Part shown: positions 26,303-36,078 of the stretch, one piece after another | Layout: the number at the start of each line of letters is the position of its first letter | How positions within the stretch are numbered: position 1 is the first letter of the stretch | NCBI GenBank assembly: GCA_021404565.1 | Contig: JAAWWF010000002.1 | Location: 62,001-126,000 of the forward strand | DNA: 64,000 bases | Direction: 5' to 3' | From: Roseivirga sp. | Lineage (GTDB): Bacteria; Bacteroidota; Bacteroidia; Cytophagales; Cyclobacteriaceae | The notes under the pieces: model-generated | What the model was told of the DNA's origin: nothing | Databases searched by the model: none | Seen by the model: the letters and a program-made list of their open reading frames with translations, nothing else | Program-made: the position numbers and the translations under genes

Positions 26303-28735
26303 ATGCTTAAAAACTATATCAAAATAACTTTTAGAACGCTGATGAGGAAACGTGTATTCTCATTAGTCAATGTACTGGGCCTTTCGGTCGGACTAGCTTC
26401 TGTGCTGATTATTTCGGCCTATCTTATCAGTGAGCTCAGGTTTGACTCTATGCATGCCGATGGTGATCAGATCTATAGGGTTGTACAGAGGGTAGAAGGA
26501 GGTAGCCAACCTACCCTGAATAGCACTGAAGTAGCAGGTGCTGTGGGCGTTTTCAGCAAGTCAGACCTTGCCGGTGTTACCGAGTCGGTACGCATCAGGC
26601 GAATGGGCGGACTGAGCCTGAAATATGAAGACAAAGAACTGGTAGAAGACTACCTGAGTGCTGATGCCAATTTCTTCTCCTTTTTTGATTTCCCCTTGCT
26701 GTCAGGTACACCCGAAGGAGTTTTTAAAGATCCCTATAATGTGGTGCTGACAGAAAGCCTGGCCAGGAAGTTTTTCGGAGAAGATGACCCCATTGGCAAG
26801 ATGATCGGCACGAAGATCCGCCAAAATGAATATCAGCTTAAGGTATCCGGAGTGATGGCTGATATGCCTGAGAATTCACACCTGAATATAGACATGTTGC
26901 TGGCACATAATACAGCCGATCAGTTCTTCAATGGGTTTAGTGCCTATTACGACAACGACTGGGGCTCACTTGATAATACGACCTACCTGAAACTGGAAGA
27001 GGGGGTAAATGCGGATGGAATCACTGCCGGACTGAATGATCTGGGAGCTAAAAACAGAACAAGGAATGATGAAAGAACCCATACATATAGCCTTCAGGCA
27101 CTCGGAGATGTCCATTTTGGTTCAGAGGCGTTGGACGATGCGCTGAATTACAGAGAAGGAAGCCTGAACTATGTATACATTTTTGCCTGCATAGGCTTTA
27201 TCATCATGGCCGTTGCCTTTACCAATTATGTCAACCTGTCTATTATTAAGGCGACTGACCGGATCAAAGAAATTGGCCTTCGCAGGGCCATCGGAGCCAA
27301 TAAAAAGCAACTCCTTTTTCAGTTTATGAGCGAATCAGTACTCATATCACTCATATCGCTGGGGCTGGCATTTACATTACTACAGTTTTCCACTCCTTTA
27401 GTCACCCTGCTCTTCGGTAGCAATGTTATCGGTTTTATTTACCTGCCGGAGTATATGGCATTGCTGGTCGCTTCTGTACTCGTTTTAGGCATTTTGGCAG
27501 GGCTTTATCCGGCCTTTACGGTGCTCAGGGCCAGCACAGTGGGAGCGCTTAAAAACCAAATAGCAGGTACCAGGCGCCAGACTTTCTTCAAAGGGGTAGT
27601 GCTTTTTCAATTTGTTATTTCATTGGTGATGATCACAGCTACTCTGGTAGTCTATAATCAGCTGGGTTATATGAGTGATAAAGATCTTGGCTATGATAAA
27701 GAGGCGGTAGCCATTATTGAGGTGAGCAGCGATGATGCCAGGATAAACCAGGAACTAATTGTTTCCGGTTTTAAAAACGACCCGAGTGTGATAGAGGCTT
27801 CAGCCGTAAGCCGCGTACCGGCTGAGTGGAAAAACTACAATGAACTTTCTGTTCAGGACCTTAAGGGACAAGAGTATCATGGCATTCCATTCATTGGGGT
27901 GGATGAGAATTTTCTATCAGCTTTTAACATTGACCTGCTCTCAGGTCGCAATTTCAGGCCCGGATCAGGAGATTCATTAAGAGTGTTTGTCAACGAGACC
28001 ATGGCAGCTCAGCTGGGCTTTCAGGAGGTAGACGGACAAGTGGTTGAGCTGACCAAGATAAAATGGGGTACCCAGGTAAGTGAGGCTCAGGTGCGCCCGC
28101 GCTTCGAAGTTGTGGGAATCGTCAAAGACTTTCATTTTCAATCGCTGAGGGAAGAAATCCCACCAATGATGTTTGGCTATAAAAAGAATCCGATTCAGAG
28201 AATTGACTATTTCGTGGTGAAGCTCAATGCCCGTGATATGGGGCAAACCATGGCTCGTTTGAAGGGAGTAATGAAAGAGTTTGATCAAAGCCCTTTTGAC
28301 TACAACTTTCTGGACGACAAGCTGGAGCGCTACTATGTAGAGGATGCACGCAGAAGCAAACTCTTTTTCATTGCTTCTTCCATAGCGGTACTCATCGCTT
28401 TTATTGGCCTCTTTGCCCTGGTTCATTTTGCTCTGCAAAAGCGCATGAAAGAAATGAGTGTCAGAAAGGTTTTGGGAGCCAACATACGATCATTGATCAT
28501 GCTGCTTTCCAAAGATTACCTCAAGCTGCTGCTGATAGCCATGGCTTTGGCGGCTCCGCTTTCTTACTGGGGTATGTCTGGCTGGCTCAACGAATTTGTA
28601 TACCGTACCTCGGTAAGCTGGTGGATTTTCGCTCTCGCGCTACTGGTATGCCTGGGTATAACGGCCATCACTGCACTTACACAAATCAATAAAACCGCCA
28701 GGCGCAATCCGGCAGAAATTCTCCGTCAGGAATAA
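26303..28735 (+). CDS. ABC transporter permease, MacB/FtsX type (P4)
   Basis: This 810-residue permease lies 12 bases after P3. Coupling helices are KEIGLRRAIGAN (from 322) and KEMSVRKVLGAN (from 716); the end is RRNPAEILRQE. The second periplasmic domain has SAVSRVPAEWKNY, with Pro-Ala replacing Pro-Gly, and a longer insert near VVELTKIKWGTQVSEAQVRP than its neighbours. The second coupling helix with Met-Ser (KEMSVRK) resembles that of P1 and P8, suggesting these three share ancestry in the C-terminal half. No ATPase domain. Confidence 0.91.
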   Translation: MLKNYIKITFRTLMRKRVFSLVNVLGLSVGLASVLIISAYLISELRFDSMHADGDQIYRVVQRVEGGSQPTLNSTEVAGAVGVFSKSDLAGVTESVRIRRMGGLSLKYEDKELVEDYLSADANFFSFFDFPLLSGTPEGVFKDPYNVVLTESLARKFFGEDDPIGKMIGTKIRQNEYQLKVSGVMADMPENSHLNIDMLLAHNTADQFFNGFSAYYDNDWGSLDNTTYLKLEEGVNADGITAGLNDLGAKNRTRNDERTHTYSLQALGDVHFGSEALDDALNYREGSLNYVYIFACIGFIIMAVAFTNYVNLSIIKATDRIKEIGLRRAIGANKKQLLFQFMSESVLISLISLGLAFTLLQFSTPLVTLLFGSNVIGFIYLPEYMALLVASVLVLGILAGLYPAFTVLRASTVGALKNQIAGTRRQTFFKGVVLFQFVISLVMITATLVVYNQLGYMSDKDLGYDKEAVAIIEVSSDDARINQELIVSGFKNDPSVIEASAVSRVPAEWKNYNELSVQDLKGQEYHGIPFIGVDENFLSAFNIDLLSGRNFRPGSGDSLRVFVNETMAAQLGFQEVDGQVVELTKIKWGTQVSEAQVRPRFEVVGIVKDFHFQSLREEIPPMMFGYKKNPIQRIDYFVVKLNARDMGQTMARLKGVMKEFDQSPFDYNFLDDKLERYYVEDARRSKLFFIASSIAVLIAFIGLFALVHFALQKRMKEMSVRKVLGANIRSLIMLLSKDYLKLLLIAMALAAPLSYWGMSGWLNEFVYRTSVSWWIFALALLVCLGITAITALTQINKTARRNPAEILRQE

Positions 28736-28744
28736 AACACAAGC

Positions 28745-31195
28745 ATGCTTAAAAACTATCTAAAAACAACACTCCGGTCACTTAGAAAAAACAAAGTCTT
28801 TTCAGTGATTAATGTATTCGGACTAGCCGTAGGGCTGACGGCTGCTGTTTTTATTTTTCAATATGCGATTTTCGAACTCTCCTACGACTCCTTTCATGAG
28901 GAAAATGAGGAGGTCTATAGAGTAATCAATGACCGTTACCGTGATGGAGAGCTGATTCAAAGCAGCCCTATTACCTATTCAGGTGTAGGGCCTCAAATGG
29001 CAGCTGATTTTCCGGAGGTGGTTCTTCATACCACACTCAACCCAATGAATGAAACCAAACTCAAGGATGGTGAGAAGATATTGGGCGTAAAGAGCGGGCT
29101 GTTTGTCCATCAATCGTTTTTTGACATGTTTGATTTCAGACTTTTGGCCGGAGACAGAGGAAGTTTGGTGACCGACCTCTATAGCATTGTGCTGACTGAA
29201 TCAGTCGCCAGAAACCTGTTTAATGTCAATGGCAATGACTTTGATGCGATTATTGGTAAACTTATCTATGTTGATCAGGACAGCCAACCAACTGAAATTA
29301 CCGGGGTGATCGAAGACGCACCGGCCAACAGTCAGCTTCAGTTTGAAATACTCTCATCGCGTGAAACCCTGATAAGCGTCTGGCCTCGTGCCAGACCAAG
29401 GGCGCAATGGAGAGCTTCCAATTTCTACCACTATCTACAATTGGTACCGGGAACGGACGAGGCAGCTTTAGAGGCCAAGTTTGATGATTTCAGTAAAAGG
29501 CACCTCAGTGATGAAAAAGGTGACTCCAATGAAAGGTTTAGTCTTCAGGCGCTTACCGATGCTCATCTCTATTCTCAATACCAGTATGATTATATCAAAC
29601 TTGGAGATGGCAGAATGATTTGGGCACTCATCATTGTAGCACTGTTCATTCTGGTCATGGCCTGGATCAACTATGTAAACCTAAGCACATCAAGGGCACT
29701 GGAACGTGCCAAGGAGGTTGGGGTGAGAAAAGTCATAGGGGCCAGGAAAAGACAACTGATAGGTCAGTTTATGATGGAGGCCGTTGTTACCAATCTCATT
29801 GCGGTTTTGGGCGCTTTCACGCTGATACAAACTTTTCAGTCGAATTTCAATGCACTGGTGGACGAGCAACTCTCCATTGTTGAATTGCTGACATCCAGGG
29901 TTGCGGTATTTCCTTTCTGGGTATTGATTGTCGGTCTGCTGGTGCTGGGCATTTCCATGTCAGGCTTATACCCGGCCTTTGTACTATCATCATACAAGCC
30001 TTTGAATACACTAAAGGGCAATTTCAGAAACTCTGCTCAGGGAATCTGGCTCAAAAAAGTACTGGTAGTATTTCAGTTCTGTATTTCAACCTTACTGGTG
30101 GCCGGGACACTGCTGGTTTACCAACAAGTGAATTTTATGAGGCAGCAGGACCTGGGCATGGATATGGATCATGCTATGGTTTTAAATGGCCCCTCTTTGA
30201 CCGGGTTTGATTCAACCTCTGTCACCAGAGTCAGCAGCTTCAAGAGTGCATTAGCGGGTAACCCTAATGTCTTAGAGGTAGGTGTTTCGCATCATATTCC
30301 TGGTGAGAGACTGCCGAGAATATTCAATGTCAAATCTGAAGGGTCTGATGTGGGCTATGAACTCAGTCGGATCAATGCTGACTATGGTTTCATCAAGGCC
30401 TATGATATTGAGCTGGCCGCAGGTCGAAACTTCAGACTATCAGATCATCATGCAGATGAGGACAGGGTGAAAAACGTAATGATCAATCTCAAAGCAGCAA
30501 GGCAAATGGGTTTTTCAAAACCAGAAGAAGCTGTCGGTAAGAAGGTGAAATTTTGGGGAAGAGATTGGTTCATCATTGGCGTCACGGCCGATTTCCATTT
30601 CCGATCGCTCAAGGAGTCGATGGAGCCCATTCTGTTCGTTCCTTTTTATGACCTTCCCAGAGATCACTTTAGTATAAAGCTGGCAGGGCAAGACCTACAA
30701 GGGAGCCTCACATTCGTCAAGAGTATATATGAAGAACACTTCCCGGGAAATGTATTTGAGTTCAACTTTATTGATGACAGTTTCAATAGTCAATATCAAT
30801 CAGATGAGCGTTTTGGAACGGTGTTCAACTTTTTCGCACTATTGGCCATTCTTCTGGCCTCCTTAGGGCTTTTTGGATTAACCGGCTACAGCATGCTTCA
30901 ACGAGCGAAGGAGCTGGGCATTCGGAAAGTATTGGGGGCTACTGCCGGGAATATCGTTGCTATGCTGTCGAAGGATGTTCTCTGGCTAGTTGGTGCAGCG
31001 GTTGTTTTGGCCCTGCCCATTACCTTTTTAGGTGCACGAGTCTGGCTCTCCAATTATGCTTTCAGAACGGAAATAGGCCCGTGGTTATTTGTACCCCCCA
31101 TGGCCATTATCTTATCAGTAACCCTGATCACCATAGGCTACCATGTTTTAAAATCGGCAAGGAAAAACCCTGTTCATTCGCTCAGATGTGAATAA
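28745..31195 (+). CDS. ABC transporter permease, MacB/FtsX type (P5)
   Basis: This 816-residue permease lies 9 bases after P4. Coupling helices are KEVGVRKVIGAR (from 323) and KELGIRKVLGAT (from 722); the end is RKNPVHSLRCE. The periplasmic loop reads SHHIPGERLPR. It is most like P7: the first 20 residues are identical and much of both periplasmic domains aligns (DDFSKRHLSDEKGD / ADFSERHFKGEEV; FMRQQDLGMDMD / FMQSQDLGMDID). The codons differ at many synonymous positions, so the duplication is not recent. P6, of a different subtype, separates them. Confidence 0.91.
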   Translation: MLKNYLKTTLRSLRKNKVFSVINVFGLAVGLTAAVFIFQYAIFELSYDSFHEENEEVYRVINDRYRDGELIQSSPITYSGVGPQMAADFPEVVLHTTLNPMNETKLKDGEKILGVKSGLFVHQSFFDMFDFRLLAGDRGSLVTDLYSIVLTESVARNLFNVNGNDFDAIIGKLIYVDQDSQPTEITGVIEDAPANSQLQFEILSSRETLISVWPRARPRAQWRASNFYHYLQLVPGTDEAALEAKFDDFSKRHLSDEKGDSNERFSLQALTDAHLYSQYQYDYIKLGDGRMIWALIIVALFILVMAWINYVNLSTSRALERAKEVGVRKVIGARKRQLIGQFMMEAVVTNLIAVLGAFTLIQTFQSNFNALVDEQLSIVELLTSRVAVFPFWVLIVGLLVLGISMSGLYPAFVLSSYKPLNTLKGNFRNSAQGIWLKKVLVVFQFCISTLLVAGTLLVYQQVNFMRQQDLGMDMDHAMVLNGPSLTGFDSTSVTRVSSFKSALAGNPNVLEVGVSHHIPGERLPRIFNVKSEGSDVGYELSRINADYGFIKAYDIELAAGRNFRLSDHHADEDRVKNVMINLKAARQMGFSKPEEAVGKKVKFWGRDWFIIGVTADFHFRSLKESMEPILFVPFYDLPRDHFSIKLAGQDLQGSLTFVKSIYEEHFPGNVFEFNFIDDSFNSQYQSDERFGTVFNFFALLAILLASLGLFGLTGYSMLQRAKELGIRKVLGATAGNIVAMLSKDVLWLVGAAVVLALPITFLGARVWLSNYAFRTEIGPWLFVPPMAIILSVTLITIGYHVLKSARKNPVHSLRCE

Positions 31196-31207
31196 AAAAC
31201 TAAAGCT

Positions 31208-33619
31208 ATGTTAAGAAACTATCTTAAGACCGCCATACGCAATATCAACCGCAGAAAGCTCAATGCTTTGGTGGTCATGTCCGGTCTGGTAGTAAGCTTT
31301 ACTTTCTGCCTGTTAATGTTCCTGTATGTGGATGGTGCCCTGAGATGGGACAGAGAGCATCCGGATGCCGAAAGACTTCATCTGCTGAGTAGAGATATCT
31401 TTTCGAAAGATAATATGCCGGCTGAGTACAGCCTGTTCGATTTTTCGGAAAAAGCAGTAACCAGGGCCGGGTCTGTTTCATACATTCATGCCAAGGACTT
31501 CAGGGAAAACCTGCCGGAGTTTGCTAAGTCGGTCCTGGTATTTGATGTAAACTATCGCTCCAAAACCGATGTAAGAATAGGGGAGAAAGTTTTTAGCGAG
31601 TCACTGATGTCCGCTGAAGAAAACTTCTTTGATTTCTTCGCCCATGAGGTGATTAGTGGCAATGTAGCCCAGGCGCAGGCAGATCCCAGGAGCCTGGTTA
31701 TTTCCGAAGCCATGGCGGTAAAGTTTTTCGGAAATGAATCTGCCATAGGAGAGACCCTTACACTCTTCTTCAGGCAAGAGCAGAAAGAATTTAGGGTAGG
31801 AGCTGTGGTGAAATTCCCCGAGAAGTCCAGCATTAAATTCGACCTGCTGAGCAATCTGGAGGTCAACCCCAACATCACTAAAAACCTGTATGAGCTTCAA
31901 TCCAACAGCAGCTTCAGACTTTATGTCAAGCTGCCTGAGGGCACAGAACCGGAGCTGTTAGAGCAGAAGGTACAGGAGCGATTTACCACTGAGTTTTCTG
32001 AGCACCTGGCCTCGCAGCGTAATTTTTATCCCGAACTCAGCCCGGAAAGCCCCTTTATTGAAATGGGATTTGTTAAGGTAGAAGATATACATCTAGAACC
32101 TCTGCTTTTATGGTCCAATAAGGCCAATGTGCAGCATATCGCCCTGGTAGCCTTGTTTGCAGTGGTGCTCCTTATAGTCAGCGGGGTTAACTACTTACTC
32201 ATTACCATGGCCGTGCTCTCATCGCGTGTTACCGAGATTGGCATCAGAAGGGTAACCGGTGCCGGCAAAAGGCATGTACTGATCCAGTTTTGGATTGAAA
32301 ACAGCCTGACGATCATTGTTAGTCTGATGATGGCAGTATGCCTGCTTCAGCTGAGCGTTCCTTTTATTGAGGAGCAAACCGGGGTAGATATTATCTATTC
32401 TATTCCATTTCTATTGAAAGCCGCAGCGGTCACGGGTGTTATACTGTTGGCACTTAGTTTTCCCCTAAGCCTTTATCCTTCTCAGGTCATCACCCGTTTT
32501 AGCCTGACAAATACGCTCAAGGGCAATAGCACTTTCAAAATCAATACCCGATTTGTCGACTGGCTGGTGGCCATCCAGTTTGTGCTCTGCTTCGTATTCA
32601 TTGCTTCTGGCTTGATCATGAACAGGCAGATCAATTATGTATTGAACAAAGGCATGGGCTTCGATCAGGAGCAGGTGCTTTATATCCATGTCAATGATCA
32701 GGCTTTTCTGCAGGCATTAAAGTCCAGTCCTGAATTTGAGCATGTAGGCAGGGGAGGCGCCTGGCTTTTCGGTCAGGGGCGTATGGGCTTTCAGCAGCAG
32801 ATAAGTGGAGAAACGATGAACCTGATGCAACTGGATGCAGAAAGAGACCTTTTTGATGTGCTGGATCTGAAGATAAACTGGCTTGAAGAAAACCCCGGTG
32901 AGGGCAAGGTTGCCATCATCAATGGTGCTTTGGCCGATTTGATAGGCAGGGAAAACCTGTCGACAACTACCGTAGGCTTTCATCAGCGTATCATAGGAGT
33001 GGTTGAGGATGCACGGCTTACACCTTTTACCTCTGACGATGGAGACTATTATTTCATCAACCCCAATAGTGAGGAATTCAGACTTGGCCAGACATTTATA
33101 AAGATCAAAGAGGGCCAGCTGCTTAATGGTATGAAACGCATGGAGGAAATATGGTCAGAGGTTTTTCCCAATCGCCATTTTCAATATGAGTTTGTCGATG
33201 AGGTCATTGCCAGAAACTATAAATCCTATAGAATTTCAGCCAACCTGATTAACCTGATTGCCCTGCTCGGAATTGTGATTGCAGGTCTGGGATTGTTTGC
33301 GCTCAACGGCATCATTATTCAGAATCGACTCAAGGAAATAGGGATCAGAAAGGTACTGGGAGCCAGCGTCAAACAAATCATGATCCTGGTCAATCATCGT
33401 ATTTTTCTTATTCTGCTTGTAGCTACACTTGTTTCCATTCCCATTACCTCCTGGCTCACGAAAGATTGGCTTGGGAATTTTACGGATCGCGTGTCTATTG
33501 GCTGGCCTTATTTTGCCCTTACTGCACTCATAGGCCTTTTTATTTCCCTGCTGATGGTCAGTGGTCATACCATCAAGGCCGCACATGTCAATCCGGTAGA
33601 ACTGATCAAAAACGAATAA
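31208..33619 (+). CDS. ABC transporter permease, MacB/FtsX type, divergent subtype (P6)
   Basis: This 803-residue permease lies 12 bases after P5. Coupling helices are TEIGIRRVTGAG (from 342) and KEIGIRKVLGAS (from 709); the end is HVNPVELIKNE, the least conserved C-terminal motif of the set. As in P2, the NYxNLST motif is changed (NYLLITMA), and the second periplasmic domain has GRGGAWLFGQGRMG instead of a VPG loop. The second periplasmic domain is also shorter. P2 and P6 therefore form a separate subtype placed four genes apart. Confidence 0.9.
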   Translation: MLRNYLKTAIRNINRRKLNALVVMSGLVVSFTFCLLMFLYVDGALRWDREHPDAERLHLLSRDIFSKDNMPAEYSLFDFSEKAVTRAGSVSYIHAKDFRENLPEFAKSVLVFDVNYRSKTDVRIGEKVFSESLMSAEENFFDFFAHEVISGNVAQAQADPRSLVISEAMAVKFFGNESAIGETLTLFFRQEQKEFRVGAVVKFPEKSSIKFDLLSNLEVNPNITKNLYELQSNSSFRLYVKLPEGTEPELLEQKVQERFTTEFSEHLASQRNFYPELSPESPFIEMGFVKVEDIHLEPLLLWSNKANVQHIALVALFAVVLLIVSGVNYLLITMAVLSSRVTEIGIRRVTGAGKRHVLIQFWIENSLTIIVSLMMAVCLLQLSVPFIEEQTGVDIIYSIPFLLKAAAVTGVILLALSFPLSLYPSQVITRFSLTNTLKGNSTFKINTRFVDWLVAIQFVLCFVFIASGLIMNRQINYVLNKGMGFDQEQVLYIHVNDQAFLQALKSSPEFEHVGRGGAWLFGQGRMGFQQQISGETMNLMQLDAERDLFDVLDLKINWLEENPGEGKVAIINGALADLIGRENLSTTTVGFHQRIIGVVEDARLTPFTSDDGDYYFINPNSEEFRLGQTFIKIKEGQLLNGMKRMEEIWSEVFPNRHFQYEFVDEVIARNYKSYRISANLINLIALLGIVIAGLGLFALNGIIIQNRLKEIGIRKVLGASVKQIMILVNHRIFLILLVATLVSIPITSWLTKDWLGNFTDRVSIGWPYFALTALIGLFISLLMVSGHTIKAAHVNPVELIKNE

Positions 33620-33632
33620 ACAACTCAAGGCT

Positions 33633-36077
33633 ATGCTCAAAAACTATTTAAAAACCACACTCAGATCGCTCAGGAAGAATAAGGTATTTTCCTTTATCAA
33701 CATCTTCGGACTGGCCACAGGGCTCGCTGCGGCCATTTTTATCTTCCAGTACAGCTTTTTTGAGCTGGGTTTTGATCGTTTTCACGAAAACAATGATGAG
33801 CTCTATCGCGTGATTAACAAGCGCTATGAAGGAGACAGGTTGATCCAGGAAGGACAGATTACCTACTCTGCAGTGGGGCCTCAGCTCAAAGCGGAATTTC
33901 CCGAGGTAGTAGAGAATTGCCGGACTATGAACGATGATCGGAGCATCATTCGCAGAAATGGAGAGGTTACAGTGGTGGGCGAGTCTCTTTTTGCCGACCC
34001 TACTTTCTTCCCTATGTTTTCATTTAAACTGTTGGCAGGGGATCCCAATACGGCCCTGGAAGAGTTCCGGTCTATCGTGATTTCGGAAGATGTAGCGAGG
34101 CGTTTGTTCAGATATCAGGGCGATGATTTCGATCAGTTTATAGGCGAAATGGTACAGATTGGTACGGATGTTACGCTTTCGCAAATAACCGGTATTATGG
34201 AAGATGCTCCTGCCAATTCTTCTATCCAGGTAGAAATGCTGCAGTCCTACAATACTCTGATTAGATTTTACGAACAAGCTGATTTCAGCTGGAACAGCTC
34301 AGACTTTTTTCACTTCATACAGCTGACTCCTGAGGCTGATGTGGATGCATTACAGGCTAAACTCGCTGACTTTAGCGAAAGACATTTTAAAGGGGAGGAG
34401 GTCACCGGCACTTTCGAAGAGTTCTACCTTCAGCCTGTTAACGACATGCATTTGAACCGCGGTCTACAGTATGAATATATCGTTACTAATGATGGCACTA
34501 CGGTTTATATGCTGATTGTCGTAGCCATCTTTATCCTGTTGATGGCCTGGATCAATTATGTAAATCTCACTACTTCCCGTTCGCTGGAAAGAGCCAAAGA
34601 AGTAGGTCTTAGAAAAGTGATTGGAGCAGAAAGGAAACAACTCGTCTTCCAGTTTTTTGCGGAAGCCCTGATAATGAATGTCCTGGCGGCTATATTGGCT
34701 TTCACCTTTATTCAGCTGCTACAGGGCAGCTTCAATAACCTGGTAGAGCAGGAGCTTTCACTGTTTGAACTGGCCGCCAGCCAGGTCTTTGGTATCCCCG
34801 TCACCTTGCTCTTTGTAGCCCTGCTTTTGGTCGGCACTTTTACTTCGGGTTTATATCCGGCAGTTGTTTTATCAGGTTTCAGACCTATCAGCATACTGAA
34901 AGGCAATTTCAAGACTTCTGGTTCTGGTAACTGGCTGCGCAAGAGTCTGGTAGTATTTCAGTTCGCGATCTCTTCGTTGCTTATAGCCGGCACATTTACC
35001 GTGTACAAGCAAATCAGCTTTATGCAAAGCCAGGACCTGGGCATGGACATTGATCAAATGCTCATCCTGAATGGTCCGGAGCTCGTCAACTTTGACTCCA
35101 CCTACATAGGTAAGGTCAGAGATTTCAAAAACAGCCTGCTGCAAAACCCGCAGATTCTGTCAGCTTCCATGTCCAGAAATGTTCCGGGTGATCGCCTTGG
35201 ACGTGTTTTTAATGCTCGCAGAGTAGGTGCTGAGGAGACTTTTATGCTCAATCAAATGAATGTGGATTATGGCTTTGTAGATCAGTTTAAGATTGAAGTT
35301 TTGGCTGGCAGGAGTTTTGAATACAGAGACCATAACACAGATGGTAATCTGATTGACAGGCTGATGATCAACAAAACGGCCTGTGATATGTTAGGCTTTG
35401 AGAACCCGGAAAAGGCTGTTAACCAAAAAATTGAGCTTTATGGAAAAGCCTGGACGATCATAGGCATACTGAAAGACTTTCATCAGGAGGCCCTTAGAAA
35501 TGAAATTGAGCCTATCCTCTTTCGCCCATATTACAGTCCCATAGACAACCTGAATGTGAAAATTACGGGCAATGATGTACAGGCTACGCTCAGTTTTATC
35601 AAAGACCAATATGATAGCTTCTACCCCAATCATTCATTCGAGTATTCCTTTTTAGACGAACGCTATAATCGGCAGTATAAAAACGACCGGCTTTTTGGCA
35701 GAGTCTTCAACCTGTTTTCTATACTGGTGATCATCATAGCCAGTCTGGGCCTTTTCGGATTAGCCGCATATAACTCATTGCAGCGCAGTAAGGAAATAGG
35801 AGTGAGAAAAGTGTTGGGGGCTACAGTCGGGGACATTATAAACCTGCTATCAAAAGACTTTTTACTCTTGATTTTACTGGCAAACATGGTTGCACTGCCA
35901 CTCGTGTACCTGGGTGCGAAAAGCTGGCTGGCTGGTTACGCTTATGCCATCGATCTGGGGCTTTGGCTCTTTGTGATACCACTCTCGTTGGTATTTGTAG
36001 TGGCTATTGCCACGATCAGTGTGCAGACATTTAAATCTGCCCGAAGGAATCCTATAGACGCACTTAGATACGAATAA
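33633..36077 (+). CDS. ABC transporter permease, MacB/FtsX type (P7)
   Basis: This 814-residue permease lies 13 bases after P6. Coupling helices are KEVGLRKVIGAE (from 322) and KEIGVRKVLGAT (from 720); the end is RRNPIDALRYE. The second periplasmic domain carries SRNVPGDRLGR. It is the closest relative of P5 in the array, sharing the N-terminal 20 residues exactly and similar second periplasmic domains. Typical eight-helix duplicated FtsX topology; no ATPase domain. The next gene begins one base after its stop. Confidence 0.91.
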   Translation: MLKNYLKTTLRSLRKNKVFSFINIFGLATGLAAAIFIFQYSFFELGFDRFHENNDELYRVINKRYEGDRLIQEGQITYSAVGPQLKAEFPEVVENCRTMNDDRSIIRRNGEVTVVGESLFADPTFFPMFSFKLLAGDPNTALEEFRSIVISEDVARRLFRYQGDDFDQFIGEMVQIGTDVTLSQITGIMEDAPANSSIQVEMLQSYNTLIRFYEQADFSWNSSDFFHFIQLTPEADVDALQAKLADFSERHFKGEEVTGTFEEFYLQPVNDMHLNRGLQYEYIVTNDGTTVYMLIVVAIFILLMAWINYVNLTTSRSLERAKEVGLRKVIGAERKQLVFQFFAEALIMNVLAAILAFTFIQLLQGSFNNLVEQELSLFELAASQVFGIPVTLLFVALLLVGTFTSGLYPAVVLSGFRPISILKGNFKTSGSGNWLRKSLVVFQFAISSLLIAGTFTVYKQISFMQSQDLGMDIDQMLILNGPELVNFDSTYIGKVRDFKNSLLQNPQILSASMSRNVPGDRLGRVFNARRVGAEETFMLNQMNVDYGFVDQFKIEVLAGRSFEYRDHNTDGNLIDRLMINKTACDMLGFENPEKAVNQKIELYGKAWTIIGILKDFHQEALRNEIEPILFRPYYSPIDNLNVKITGNDVQATLSFIKDQYDSFYPNHSFEYSFLDERYNRQYKNDRLFGRVFNLFSILVIIIASLGLFGLAAYNSLQRSKEIGVRKVLGATVGDIINLLSKDFLLLILLANMVALPLVYLGAKSWLAGYAYAIDLGLWLFVIPLSLVFVVAIATISVQTFKSARRNPIDALRYE

Positions 36078-36078
36078 T

